This document shows positions 44,236 through 53,068 of a stretch of 64,000 bases of DNA, piece by piece; within the stretch, counting starts at the first letter, position 1; the number at the start of each line of letters is the position of its first letter. Position numbers and translations under genes: made by a program. This stretch comes from JANSWP01 sp041941305 (GTDB lineage: Bacteria; Bacteroidota; Bacteroidia; Chitinophagales; Saprospiraceae): NCBI GenBank assembly GCA_041941305.1, contig JBGTQJ010000021.1:83545-147544 (forward strand). The letters are read 5' to 3'. The notes beneath the pieces are model-generated. The model saw nothing but the letters and a program-made list of their open reading frames with translations, did not search any database and was not told the origin of the DNA.

Positions 44236-44829
44236 TTCTGTCAGTTCTTTTTTTAAATGAACTTTAGATTAGTTCAATATATATCGGTAAACACCTGGAA
44301 GTAAAGGCTTGCTTCAGAATAAGCGATCTTCTTTAATAATCTCAACAAAAGATATTAGTCATAATTCTCTATTTATCAATGAATTAATTAGCTTATTATA
44401 ATAAAAAATAATGTTTATCATTTTGACTTGAAAATTCTTTTTTTAGTAGAAGAAATACCATTTTTGTGGTAGGAACCAAAATCATACGTTGGTTTCCATG
44501 CTTTTTAAGCATTAATCTCACTATAAAATTATTTGTAGTTACCCCCACTCAAATATTTCCAAAGTTGCTTTTCATCGGAAAAGCAAAATCAAGCTTACTA
44601 CTGATATTATTCTTTGGATACAATAATGACTCGACATTAATCTACGAGTCGAATTCCGGAAAGGCATTTACACATCCCTGACGTAAGCTGCTCTTTTATA
44701 CATTGCGGTAGTCTTTTTGGCTGGCTTCTATTTGCTTTTGTTTAGGCTTGTTACCAGCTTTAATAAGAGAATACAAACAAAGAAAACTACGGCTACCGTA
44801 GAGGAGCAACAATAAGTCACTGCTCCTAA
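44236..44829. other. AT-rich intergenic region
   Basis: A 71-codon GTG-started frame (44466-44681) is hydrophobic and lacks family features, so I do not call it. Short dyads are seen: GCTTTTC/GAAAAGC near 44571-44588 and GACTCG/CGAGTC near 44630-44652. From about 44685 to 44820 there are further imperfect inverted stretches (GCGGTAGTCTTT, AAAACTACGG), possibly a decayed element. Confidence 0.5.
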
Positions 44830-45069
44830 GAGTATGTTTGAATTTTATCTTCCTGTGCCACAGGCATCCCCTTGGGAAAAACCAATATTTTAGGCACTAG
44901 CTTTAGATTGAATTACTAGCATCCCATCCGCTTGCGGGTCATTCGTTTGAAAGTTCCCCGAACTTTCACCCTTCGGGAGCACTCATTCATCTTGATAAAC
45001 TCCCTCTTCAATCTTTCGCTATTACTCTAAACTATTGATTTTAAGTTTGCAAAAATTAAAACATACTCT
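44830..45069. mobile_element. 240-bp MITE-like element with 18-bp terminal inverted repeats
   Basis: AGAGTATGTTTGAATTTT (44830-44847) is inverse to 45052-45069 with one mismatch. Inside lie CCCCTTGGGAAAAACC and GAAAGTTCCCCGAACTTTC (a perfect 9-bp palindrome). It has no coding capacity. One end-like copy is at 28104. It lies in the 5' region of the SdrD_B protein gene. Confidence 0.65.
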
Positions 45070-45208
45070 AAACCAGATTGTGTAACATATTCATACTATG
45101 GGCAAACTAACAGGTTAGACTATTGCAAAACTACACAACAAACAATTATAGTACTTCCTGTCTATTCATCCCATGTCCAAAGTTTGAAAACAAAAACAAA
45201 CACCCATT

Positions 45209-47728
45209 ATGTTCAAGTACACATTACACTTGAGATGTTTCGGGCTATTTATCACAACAATGCTTTTCTTTAGCCCAACTTTTACAAATGCACAGAGTGG
45301 TACTATTGGAGATTATGTTTGGAATGATCTGAACAGTAACGGAATTCAAGATGCAGGGGAACCCGGCATGGCAAATGTCTTTGTCGTATTGCAAGATGGA
45401 AATGGCATTGACCTTGATTTTGCCATTACGGATGCAAATGGAAAATATTCTTTGACTGCAAACCCAGGATGGTATCGATTGAAATTTGCTCATCCAGGTG
45501 GCGCCATTACCCCTTCACCTGCCGATGCCGGAAATGATAACAATGATAGCGATCAGGATTTTTTGGGATATACCGCCTATTTTACATTGTCTGCCGGAGA
45601 AAATAACAATTCTCTGGATGCCGGATTTATGGATATTCCACCTGGTTGTATGATTACTGTAACATTATTAAGCACGGAATGTCATGACGACGGAACCTTT
45701 AGTATTAAAGTTTTGGTAGAAGATGGAAACCCCTGGGGTTGGACGGCAAGTGATGGACAAACCGGGTATTATGGCGATATGCCCACTTTTGGACCCTTTC
45801 CTAAGGATCAAGGGGAAGTTTGCATCTCTTTTGTAGATATGGACAATCCTGACTGCACTGGCGAAATATGTGTGAATCCACCACCAGATGATGATCCTTG
45901 TATCCCAATTGAAGATCCAGGAATTATTGGTGGCGATGAATCTAATTGTGGCCCCTACAATCCGGGTCCAATCACCAATCTTGCATCTCCTACTGGTGGT
46001 AGTGGAAATATTGAATACATGTGGCTGGCTTCCAAAAATGGCTGCCCTGATGACATTAGTCAAAGAATTTTTGGTGCAAATGGTCCCACCTATGATCCAC
46101 CTGTTATTTTCCAAACCATGTATTATGTAAGGTGGGCAAGAATAGATGATTGCCCTATGTGGACAGGGGGTAAGAGCAATTGTGTTGTAAAAGAGGTACA
46201 ATGGGAGGATTGTGATCCTATCTGCGAAACCAGGATGGTCATGAATACCTACGACTGCGAGATGGAAAACGAATACGCTATTCGTACACCTGGTTTGTTG
46301 TTGGGAGTTGAAGGAGTAAGCGAATACTGGAGCATTATAGAAGGGCAAATGACGGAAATGGAAAATGGTACTGCAAAATTATTGGCAAGGTTGAAAAATA
46401 ACCTGCATCCGGATATGTTTTTGGAAATGGACGTAAATCTTTCAAATAGAACATTCCACCCTCAACCGGGTAGCCCCCTCGGCACAGATTGCTACGACGT
46501 GTATGATTCAGATTGGTATTACTACAAAAACTTCTCAGGAACCATTTCAGGAACCGGAGCCATAGAGGGAGGAAGGTTGAGTATTTCTGGCTCAGGCCCC
46601 AATTTCCAGATAGGAACAGGTGCGAATCTCGAAGACAACAACTCTTTTGGTTCATTCAACAACATCTCCTACACTGTTTCCAGTCAGCCAAGTACATCCA
46701 TCAAGTTTTATAAACAAACGACGATGAGTTTGGCAACTACTGTAACAGGTGGCGTTGCAAATTGCTTCCCCGATGGCAATTGCTGTGAAAATGACAAAGT
46801 GCTTTTGGTTGTTGGAGATTTGAATTTAAATACCAGTGACAATGCCGTTCGCAATCACTTGCTGGCTACCGGCTACAAAGTAGATGTGCAATTGGGCTAT
46901 ACTTCTGATCCATGGGATGCAATGGGTTATGGCTTAGTAGTCATCAGCTCAACCGGAGATGCTGCCTTTGTTGATGGCACCTTTACAGATGTCAAAGTTC
47001 CGGTTTTGACCTATGAAAGCTGGGTATATGACAACATGCATTTGACGGAATACGGCAATCAGTATGAGTACGGTTCCAACTTTGGAAAATACATCAATGT
47101 ATATGACGATACGCATCCTACTTCTGCGGGTAGAAATGGTATGGTGAAAGTCTATAACCTTGGTCGACCAATTAGCTGGGGTATGCCAAAAGGCGATGCT
47201 ACAGACGTTGCTTATGTCATGGGCTATCCCAACCAGTCCGCCATTTTTGCTTATGAAACCGGTGATGAAATGGCAGATGGATTCTATGCACCTGCTCGTA
47301 GAGTCGGATTCTTCCTGGGCAATCAGGCAGCGCATCGATTGACAGATGAAGGTTGGGGACTGTTTGATGCTGCAGTAGCCTGGGCGATTGATTGTGGGCT
47401 AACGACTACTCCATTCCAAATGATTGGAAACAATGGGAATTTTGGAAATGAAGTCAATACCAATCTTGAAACAGGTGATTTCTACCTTTATCCAAATCCA
47501 ACAAGCAATGATGTTTTCCTCGATTTGTCAGCCTATGAAGGGGAAAGGGTAAGCATTACTATTTTCAATCAGGTGGGAATGGCAGTGAAACACATCCAGG
47601 TTAGCGAAGCTTATGGCACACCAATGAAAGTTGACTTGTCAGCATTAACAAATGGTTATCATATGATTCGTTTGGAAACTGATTTGGAGGGATTGATAGG
47701 TACGAGGAAATTACTAATCCGAAAGTAA
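45209..47728 (+). CDS. T9SS-secreted SdrD_B-domain protein with GATase-like module
   Basis: The product is 839 aa. A signal peptide (about 1-29) is followed by an SdrD_B-like collagen-binding-type beta domain (about 32-115: IGDYVWNDLNSNGIQDAGEPG). A Cys-rich beta region (about 140-380) and a second sandwich region (about 400-520) follow. Residues about 525-730 have a class I glutamine amidotransferase/ThuA-like look (KVLLVVGDLNLNTSDNAVRNHLLATG, GYGLVVISSTGDAA). The T9SS tail is at 755-839 (FYLYPNPTSNDVFLDL, ending RKLLIRK). It is probably an extracellular surface protein. The gene appears monocistronic, with repeat DNA on the 5' side. Confidence 0.85.
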   Translation: MFKYTLHLRCFGLFITTMLFFSPTFTNAQSGTIGDYVWNDLNSNGIQDAGEPGMANVFVVLQDGNGIDLDFAITDANGKYSLTANPGWYRLKFAHPGGAITPSPADAGNDNNDSDQDFLGYTAYFTLSAGENNNSLDAGFMDIPPGCMITVTLLSTECHDDGTFSIKVLVEDGNPWGWTASDGQTGYYGDMPTFGPFPKDQGEVCISFVDMDNPDCTGEICVNPPPDDDPCIPIEDPGIIGGDESNCGPYNPGPITNLASPTGGSGNIEYMWLASKNGCPDDISQRIFGANGPTYDPPVIFQTMYYVRWARIDDCPMWTGGKSNCVVKEVQWEDCDPICETRMVMNTYDCEMENEYAIRTPGLLLGVEGVSEYWSIIEGQMTEMENGTAKLLARLKNNLHPDMFLEMDVNLSNRTFHPQPGSPLGTDCYDVYDSDWYYYKNFSGTISGTGAIEGGRLSISGSGPNFQIGTGANLEDNNSFGSFNNISYTVSSQPSTSIKFYKQTTMSLATTVTGGVANCFPDGNCCENDKVLLVVGDLNLNTSDNAVRNHLLATGYKVDVQLGYTSDPWDAMGYGLVVISSTGDAAFVDGTFTDVKVPVLTYESWVYDNMHLTEYGNQYEYGSNFGKYINVYDDTHPTSAGRNGMVKVYNLGRPISWGMPKGDATDVAYVMGYPNQSAIFAYETGDEMADGFYAPARRVGFFLGNQAAHRLTDEGWGLFDAAVAWAIDCGLTTTPFQMIGNNGNFGNEVNTNLETGDFYLYPNPTSNDVFLDLSAYEGERVSITIFNQVGMAVKHIQVSEAYGTPMKVDLSALTNGYHMIRLETDLEGLIGTRKLLIRK

Positions 47729-47905
47729 GCCTTTGAGCAGATGCGTAAATAAATGCTTGAATGCTTAAAGGCAAAAAAAGAAAGGGGTGTTTCAAAACCT
47801 CCCGTTGATGGCGAACTCAAACTTCTAAGTGCTCAAAAAGTAAAGAAATCGAATTCGCCCAAGAACACCTCAAAGAAACGGGATACCACTTTATTATTTT
47901 TGGAG

Positions 47906-47936
47906 AGAGCCATCTTTGTATGGCTCTTTCTTTTTG
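47906..47936 (+). terminator. Intrinsic terminator after the SdrD_B gene
   Basis: AGAGCCAT (47906-47913) pairs with ATGGCTCT (47920-47927) around a 6-nt loop, followed by TTCTTTTT. It lies 178 bp after the stop codon. It argues that the long open frame from 47753 is not coding in this part. Confidence 0.75.
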
Positions 47937-47971
47937 GAGTAAGATTGTTTAGCTTTGGGAAAAAATTATAC

Positions 47972-48796
47972 TTGATTTTCGAAGTTCATATCCCGTCTTT
48001 ACCACTTCATCACATTATAAAGAACATCTTCTACATTGAAGGGTTTAGCCCTGAACACAAAATAGATCGCTTACTTCCTGATGGCAATACCGAAATGATT
48101 ATTGATCTTACAGATGACCCAAAGTTTATTTACGACAATGATTCTTTTGAAGTTGTGCAGACTTGCCGATATGCCTGGTTGAGTGGCATGAGAACGAAAC
48201 CCATTAGTATCCCTTCGAATAATCACAAAATGATAGTCATCAATTTTCATAAGGGCAAGGCATTCCCTTATTACCCATTTCCAGCAAATGAAATAACCGA
48301 CTATGTGGTAGATGCAGACTTGGTTTTTGGGAAATCTATTTTTGACATTAGAGAACAATTGTTGGCTTGTACTACGGTTACTAAAATATTTAAGTTGCTG
48401 GAACAATTTTTCTTAAAGCTATCAGGGCTTGATCTTAATCTTTCTACAGAAGCCAAATGTGTTGAATTTGCCATTCAAAGTATTTTGAAAAAACCAGATA
48501 CTTCCCAACTAAAATCATTGTCTCAAAAAATTGGCTATTCCCAAAAGCATTTTATCAACTTATTCAAAAAGCAAGTAGGCATTACGCCCAAAAATTTCCA
48601 GAAAATCGTTCGATTTCAGAAGGCTATTGTCGATATTGATGTTTCAGAAGAACTGGACTGGGGAGCAATTTCCTTTGATTGTGGTTATTACGACCAGGCA
48701 CATTTTATCAATGACTTTAAGAAATTTTCAGGTTTTACGCCCAAAACTTACTTCCGCAAGAAAGCAGAATTGTTGAATTACATTCCTGTGCAGTAA
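47972..48796 (+). CDS. AraC family transcriptional regulator
   Basis: The open frame extends to 47753, but the first 73 codons contain a terminator hairpin and no family similarity. Homology begins at the TTG at 47972 (reading LIFEVHIPSLPLHHII), giving about 274 aa. An N-terminal sensor domain of the DUF6597 type is followed by an AraC HTH pair (SLSQKIGYSQKHFINLFKKQVG and WGAISFDCGYYDQAHFINDFKKFSG). It probably controls a nearby or distant gene set in response to a small molecule. The start is my best inference. Confidence 0.75.
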   Translation: MIFEVHIPSLPLHHIIKNIFYIEGFSPEHKIDRLLPDGNTEMIIDLTDDPKFIYDNDSFEVVQTCRYAWLSGMRTKPISIPSNNHKMIVINFHKGKAFPYYPFPANEITDYVVDADLVFGKSIFDIREQLLACTTVTKIFKLLEQFFLKLSGLDLNLSTEAKCVEFAIQSILKKPDTSQLKSLSQKIGYSQKHFINLFKKQVGITPKNFQKIVRFQKAIVDIDVSEELDWGAISFDCGYYDQAHFINDFKKFSGFTPKTYFRKKAELLNYIPVQ

Positions 48797-48859
48797 ATTT
48801 TCTCGAGGTAAATTTTTTCCAATTCTCATTTTTCATCGACCTCTATTTTTGCCAAAAAG

Positions 48860-48919
48860 TAGCTCCGGTCGCTGACCGGAGAAGCCGTGTCCAATTTCTG
48901 TGGTCAGCGACCGGGGCTA
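48860..48919. repeat. GTAGC-type palindromic repeat (REP-like), long form
   Basis: The 18-bp arms at 48860-48877 and 48902-48919 are inverse with one mismatch (TAGCTCCGGTCGCTGACC). Each arm is itself palindromic (CCGGTC-GCT-GACCGG), so two folds are possible. It is related to copies at 62631-62693 and 43483-43511. Confidence 0.85.
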
Positions 48920-48939
48920 ATTTTAATAAAACCTGTTTT

Positions 48940-49914
48940 ATGAATCATTCAACATTGTTATTTATCACCTTAATTGCACTCAGTTGCCAAACAAAAAGTC
49001 CGGACAACCTGGAAGAAAAAACCCCCACCTATCAAATTGCCTATAATGTTTCGATGAACGAAGAAGGCAACAATTACGATGTATGGAGGATGAACCTGGA
49101 CGGCTCAGAAAAGAGAAATCTAACCGAATATCAGGACGTCGCATGGACTTATTTGGCTAGCAAGGACAAAATCTTTTTCATCAGTGACAGGGATACTTGC
49201 TATCGATGTTTTTATTTGTATGAGATGAAACCGGATGGTAGTGCTTTGAGAAAAATTACCAATTTCCGGTTGCGGGATAGCTGGATGGGAGCTAGAAAAG
49301 ATGGAACAGAATTGATAGTCAATCCACATTCCACCGTAGATTCTGCTTTTTACATTATCAATTTAGCTGGAGAAGTATTGCATAGGGTAGAGACAGGCTT
49401 GGTTTATAATACGGATCCCTGCTTTTCCCCGAATGGGCAACAAATCGTTTTTGTAGGAGCCAACAAAAAGTCTAAAAGAGAGGAGGGCTTTGCTGCTGAA
49501 TTGTACCGCATTCATGAAGATGGATCCGACCTCCAAAAATTGACGGAGTATCCTCCAGCGGATACGACTGCTCCATGGTATGCCTACAAAGCAGGTCCTC
49601 CAAGATGGAATGCCAAACACAATTTTATTAGTTACCAATCCTTTCAAAATGGCAAGTATAGCTTGTATGCAGTTACCCCAGATGGTTCCCAACAATGGAA
49701 GTTAACCCAAAACGATGAAGAAGAAGGCTGGCATGATTGGAGTTCGGATGGCAATTGGCTGGCCATTGAATTATTCAAGGCTGACCAAAATCAATTTCAT
49801 ATCGGTCTGATGAATTGGGCAAACAAAGAAATGGAGATTTTAACAGATACCCTTTTTGCCTACCAGCAGGCTCCTGTTTTTGTAGAGGTAAATGAGGGGC
49901 CTCCTAATAACTAA
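48940..49914 (+). CDS. TolB-like beta-propeller lipoprotein
   Basis: The product is 324 aa. The N-terminus (MNHSTLLFITLIALSC) suggests a lipoprotein. The rest is made of PD40/WD40-like blades (NNYDVWRMNLDGSEKRNLTEY, FYLYEMKPDGSALRKITNF, DPCFSPNGQQIVFVGANKK, AELYRIHEDGSDLQKLTEY, YSLYAVTPDGSQQWKLTQN), six in all. It probably forms a protein- or glycan-binding propeller in the envelope. It converges with the Cys-rich lipoprotein gene, 13 bp away. Confidence 0.8.
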   Translation: MNHSTLLFITLIALSCQTKSPDNLEEKTPTYQIAYNVSMNEEGNNYDVWRMNLDGSEKRNLTEYQDVAWTYLASKDKIFFISDRDTCYRCFYLYEMKPDGSALRKITNFRLRDSWMGARKDGTELIVNPHSTVDSAFYIINLAGEVLHRVETGLVYNTDPCFSPNGQQIVFVGANKKSKREEGFAAELYRIHEDGSDLQKLTEYPPADTTAPWYAYKAGPPRWNAKHNFISYQSFQNGKYSLYAVTPDGSQQWKLTQNDEEEGWHDWSSDGNWLAIELFKADQNQFHIGLMNWANKEMEILTDTLFAYQQAPVFVEVNEGPPNN

Positions 49915-49927
49915 TTCGTTACCGGTT

Positions 49928-50335
49928 TTAACTCAATTCTGTAATTAGTTCTCTCAAAAACGCTTGTCCTTTTTTTGGTGCCTCGATTTTTAACTCAATG
50001 GTCTGATTATCAGGGTTTTGTTTTAAATTGAATTCAAAAAAAGGACAACACTTTTGCTCAGCTTTGATGAATTTTTTTATCGAATCCAACGTTTTTGGGG
50101 TATTTTCAAAATACAGTAAATACCCTCGTTCAATTTCTTCCTTGTGGGTTATTTTGCTAAAAACTTCACTTTGAATTTCCGCCTTCCGTTTGGCTAAATC
50201 TGAATTAGATAAACTGCAAGCTATTACAGTTCCATCCGCACCTGAACAGCATTCTCCTGAACAATTGGAACTACAAGAAAAGGTGAAAAAGCTAAGTACT
50301 AAAAATAAAATTCCAGTTAATAATGTATTTTTCAT
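49928..50335 (-). CDS. Cys-rich lipoprotein, probable metal-related protein under MerR control
   Basis: The product is 135 aa. The signal ends FTFSC, followed by a cysteine cluster (CSSNCSGECCSG). A C-terminal domain contains AEQKCCPFFEFNLKQNP and ends in a helix (GQAFLRELITEL). The CCPFF-type motif occurs in small proteins encoded near MerR regulators and heavy-metal genes. It may capture a thiophilic metal in the periplasm. The promoter between this gene and the divergent merR-like gene has the 19-bp spacer of MerR-controlled promoters. Confidence 0.7.
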   Translation of the reverse strand: MKNTLLTGILFLVLSFFTFSCSSNCSGECCSGADGTVIACSLSNSDLAKRKAEIQSEVFSKITHKEEIERGYLLYFENTPKTLDSIKKFIKAEQKCCPFFEFNLKQNPDNQTIELKIEAPKKGQAFLRELITELS

Positions 50336-50353
50336 TTTTTTTCATTTTCGCAA

Positions 50354-50384
50354 AGTTAAGGCCTGGAGTATAGTCCAAGGTCAA
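50354..50384 (-). promoter_or_regulatory. MerR-type promoter and operator
   Basis: Read on the minus strand, TTGACC (50384-50379) and TTAACT (50359-50354) are separated by 19 bp, the over-long spacer that MerR-family activators correct by DNA distortion. The spacer holds the dyad CCTGGAGTATAGTCCAAGG (plus-strand 50362-50380). It drives the Cys-rich lipoprotein gene, and the divergent regulator gene starts at 50409. Confidence 0.75.
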
Positions 50385-50408
50385 GACTTTGAGCCAAAAA
50401 AAATCAAT

Positions 50409-50786
50409 ATGTTAATTGGAGAGGTTGCCGTTCAGACAGGTTTTTCAAAAGACACCATTCGATATTATGAAAAAATTGGCCTGATAAAATTTGCCAAATG
50501 GCAACGAGGTGAAAATAATTACCGGCAATTTGATGAAACAATGCTGCATCGGCTTTTTCAAATAAAATCCCTGAAAAACTTTGGATTTACACTCAATGAG
50601 ATCAAATACATTTTTTTATTGGATGAAAAAGAAATGATTTCCTGCAATAATTTATCAGGACTTATCCATGAAAAGATTACCACTATCAATTTGAAAATCA
50701 AAGCTTTGGAAGCTGTGAAACAAAAACTGAATCAATTGGCAATCTCCTGTCAGGGGGATTGTAAAAATCATTTGGAAATCAATTAA
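50409..50786 (+). CDS. MerR family regulator with metal-type cysteines
   Basis: The start is ATG 50409; the open frame to 50190 overlaps the divergent lipoprotein gene. The product is 125 aa. The MerR winged helix is intact (LIGEVAVQTGFSKDTIRYYEKIGL, NYRQFDETMLHRLFQI). Cysteines 79, 114 and 118 fit the positions used by metal-sensing members (Cys79/Cys114 in ZntR-like proteins). It probably senses a soft metal ion and activates the divergent lipoprotein gene. The metal is unknown. Confidence 0.85.
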   Translation: MLIGEVAVQTGFSKDTIRYYEKIGLIKFAKWQRGENNYRQFDETMLHRLFQIKSLKNFGFTLNEIKYIFLLDEKEMISCNNLSGLIHEKITTINLKIKALEAVKQKLNQLAISCQGDCKNHLEIN

Positions 50787-50814
50787 TTTCTAGGGTTTTT
50801 CGTACCCTTGTTTC

Positions 50815-52263
50815 ATGAATCGCGATCTTCTTATTCTTTTTTTGAGTATTGTAATCCTTTTCATTCCACTTTTCCTTTTTGATGGCACTGGCGATTCAGG
50901 GGATAGTATTCTGCATTATCTCGCTGCCAAATATGCCTTTCAGCAACCCGAACTTTTTTTTGACCATTGGGCAAAGCCTGTTTATGTGCTCCTCGCTGCT
51001 CCTTTTGCCCAATTTGGGCTTATGGGTGCAAAAGTTTTCAATGTTGTCATCACTATTTTGACTTTGATCTTTACAAAGCGCATTGCCCAAAATCTGGATA
51101 TCCCCAATTCCTTTTTAGTACCCATCTTCATCCTATTTTCTCCTCTATATTTTAAACTCACTTATTCAGGACTCACGGAACCACTTTTTGCCTGCCTAAT
51201 GATGTTGGGAATCCTATTGGCAATGCAAAATCGGTTGATTTGGAGTTTGGTGGCAATTTCCTTTTTACCCTTTGTGCGTTCGGAAGGATTGGTCATTGCA
51301 GGGGTCTTTGGTTTATATCTTCTTTGGCAAAGAGACTGGAAAAAGTTGCCTTTGTTAGCTGTTGGGCATGTTGCTTACGGAATAATTGGAAGCTGGGCAC
51401 ATGGGAACCTTTTTTGGGTTTTCAAAAAAATACCCTATGCAACGACAACTGAAGTATATGGCAGTGGTGACTGGATGCATTATTTGATTCAGATAAATTA
51501 TACCGTGGGAGTACCAATATACATTTTGTTTTGGCTGGGCGTTTTCTGTTATTTAATACAATTTATTCCTGGTAGCACGGCTTTCCTAAGCCGTGCAGGC
51601 TCGAACTCCAGAATCAAGGAAAGCCCTACTAAATATTTTACCGAGGAATCCATCCTGATTTATGGCTCCATCTTCGCCTTTCTTTTTGCCCACACCCTCT
51701 TTTGGGTTTTTGGCATTTTCAAATCTTTTGGACTCAACCGGGTGCTGATAGCTATTGTTCCTTTAATATGTTTAATTGCACTACGTGGTTTAGAATTTTT
51801 GGAACAAGTACTTCCTACTAAGCCATATCGATTTGGAAGGTTGGTTAAATATGGTTCTATTATTTTTGTTCTGATATTCCCCTTTACTTCCAATCCGGCA
51901 GCTATTGACTGGCAAAAGGATATGAACCTTTCAATGGAACAAGAACTGGCGGTTGAGGTAGGCAATTATTTAAAAAGCCAATCATTTTCTGAATCAGCAA
52001 CCTGGTATTTTTCAGCTCCCTATTTGAGTGAAGTACTCAATATGAATCCCTACGAGTGGGAAAAACGACGGAATATTTCGGAGGGCACGCTTAAATTATT
52101 GAAAGAAGGAGACCTAGTGGTTTGGGATGATTGGTTTGCTGTGGTAGATAGCGGGGTGAATCTGGAAATGGTCAGTTCAATTGCTGGAATAGAGCTTTTA
52201 AAAGCATTTGAGCGTGAATCTAATGGAAGAATGATTAAATTTGTTGTATTCGTAAAACAATAG
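50815..52263 (+). CDS. Multi-pass GT-C type glycosyltransferase (dolichyl-phosphate mannosyltransferase-like)
   Basis: The product is 482 aa with about ten membrane segments. An acidic first loop (DGTGDSGDSILHYLAAKYAF) carries the catalytic-type Asp of GT-C enzymes, and LTEPLFACLMMLG resembles the conserved (D/E)xP region. A C-terminal soluble part of about 120 residues follows. Residues 253-272 (STAFLSRAGSNSRIKESP) are encoded by a palindromic repeat at 51572-51629 without loss of frame. It probably transfers sugars from a polyprenyl carrier across the membrane. The next gene starts 8 bp downstream. Confidence 0.75.
   Translation: MNRDLLILFLSIVILFIPLFLFDGTGDSGDSILHYLAAKYAFQQPELFFDHWAKPVYVLLAAPFAQFGLMGAKVFNVVITILTLIFTKRIAQNLDIPNSFLVPIFILFSPLYFKLTYSGLTEPLFACLMMLGILLAMQNRLIWSLVAISFLPFVRSEGLVIAGVFGLYLLWQRDWKKLPLLAVGHVAYGIIGSWAHGNLFWVFKKIPYATTTEVYGSGDWMHYLIQINYTVGVPIYILFWLGVFCYLIQFIPGSTAFLSRAGSNSRIKESPTKYFTEESILIYGSIFAFLFAHTLFWVFGIFKSFGLNRVLIAIVPLICLIALRGLEFLEQVLPTKPYRFGRLVKYGSIIFVLIFPFTSNPAAIDWQKDMNLSMEQELAVEVGNYLKSQSFSESATWYFSAPYLSEVLNMNPYEWEKRRNISEGTLKLLKEGDLVVWDDWFAVVDSGVNLEMVSSIAGIELLKAFERESNGRMIKFVVFVKQ
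51572..51629. repeat. GTAGC-type palindromic repeat inside a coding region
   Basis: GTAGCACGGCTTTCC is followed by TAAGCCGTGC. The GCACGGCTT/AAGCCGTGC arms are exact, and GGAAAGCCCTAC closes the element as inverse of GTAG...GGCTTTCC. The left half matches the repeat at 56981 (GTAGCCCGGCTCTCCAGAGCCGG) in 17 or so positions. It lies in frame in the GT-C gene. Confidence 0.75.
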
Positions 52264-52270
52264 CGCTATC

Positions 52271-53047
52271 ATGAAACCTCTTTCTATTCTACTTTTTGTA
52301 ATACTTTCCCAGTATTCGGTTGCTCAAGTACAATGGTCTTACGACTTTGATTTGAATTACCTTTTTCCAATATCAAAACAAAATCTCAGAAACAATACTA
52401 AAAAAATCCATTCCATGGATCCGTCCAATAATGATGAAATTATTCCAGGAAATGGAAGCCTTGCCGATGAGTTGACCTTTGAATTTTCTACCAATCTAAG
52501 TAAGGCAGGAGAATCGGAAGGTTTTGTGATGGCTATTGAATATCATAGTGGAAATATTACCCGTACAACAGATTCAACAAAAAACATCACTCCTTTTACA
52601 AGCATCCATCGGTATAGCCGAAACGTAAGAATTAAATCAAAAGGTTTTAACTTTAAAATTGGCTACAAGGGAAAAAAACACTTTAAAAACGGAAATTATT
52701 TAAGCTGGAAAATAAATGCTGGAATTGGATATCCTCGAATAAAAGTTCGTACTGACTCTAAAGCAACAGGCTCTGGTGGTGGGGAAAGTGAATACACTCA
52801 CGTTTTCAAATCTAAAAGAGGTACCTTTCTCTGGGATTTTTCTTTTTCTTATACAGTTATCGATTTTATTGGTTTCCGACCAATGTCAATTGGAATTGTC
52901 TATCACGATAGAATTTGGAACATTGATAATACAACCAAGAAAGGCGATAAAAGATATGGAGATAGCTTTCAGTGGTTAAATGGTGTTGAAGAAGGGGAAA
53001 AACTAAAATTCTCAAGTATAGGCTTTAAACTAGGTTTTCCTTTTTAA
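52271..53047 (+). CDS. Secreted beta-rich protein, possibly an outer-membrane barrel
   Basis: The product is 258 aa with a signal peptide (MKPLSILLFVILSQYSVAQ). The mature part shows alternating hydrophobic strands (FVMAIEYHSGNITRTTDS, FNFKIGYKGKKHFKNGNYL, WKINAGIGYPRIKVRTDS, FLWDFSFSYTVIDFIGFRP) and ends LGFKLGFPF-like (FKLGFPF), with a terminal Phe. This is the signature of a beta-barrel recognised by the Bam machinery. No named family is recognised. It lies 8 bp after the GT-C gene and 21 bp before the DinB-like gene. Confidence 0.6.
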   Translation: MKPLSILLFVILSQYSVAQVQWSYDFDLNYLFPISKQNLRNNTKKIHSMDPSNNDEIIPGNGSLADELTFEFSTNLSKAGESEGFVMAIEYHSGNITRTTDSTKNITPFTSIHRYSRNVRIKSKGFNFKIGYKGKKHFKNGNYLSWKINAGIGYPRIKVRTDSKATGSGGGESEYTHVFKSKRGTFLWDFSFSYTVIDFIGFRPMSIGIVYHDRIWNIDNTTKKGDKRYGDSFQWLNGVEEGEKLKFSSIGFKLGFPF

Positions 53048-53068
53048 TGTTTCACTTGAAAAAAGTAC

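Noticed and set aside
44466..44681. 71-codon GTG-started frame
   Set aside because: Hydrophobic but without a proper signal peptide or family features, and located in a repeat-rich AT-rich spacer.
47753..47971. N-terminal extension of the AraC regulator
   Set aside because: The 73 codons contain an intrinsic terminator for the upstream gene and have no similarity to AraC proteins.
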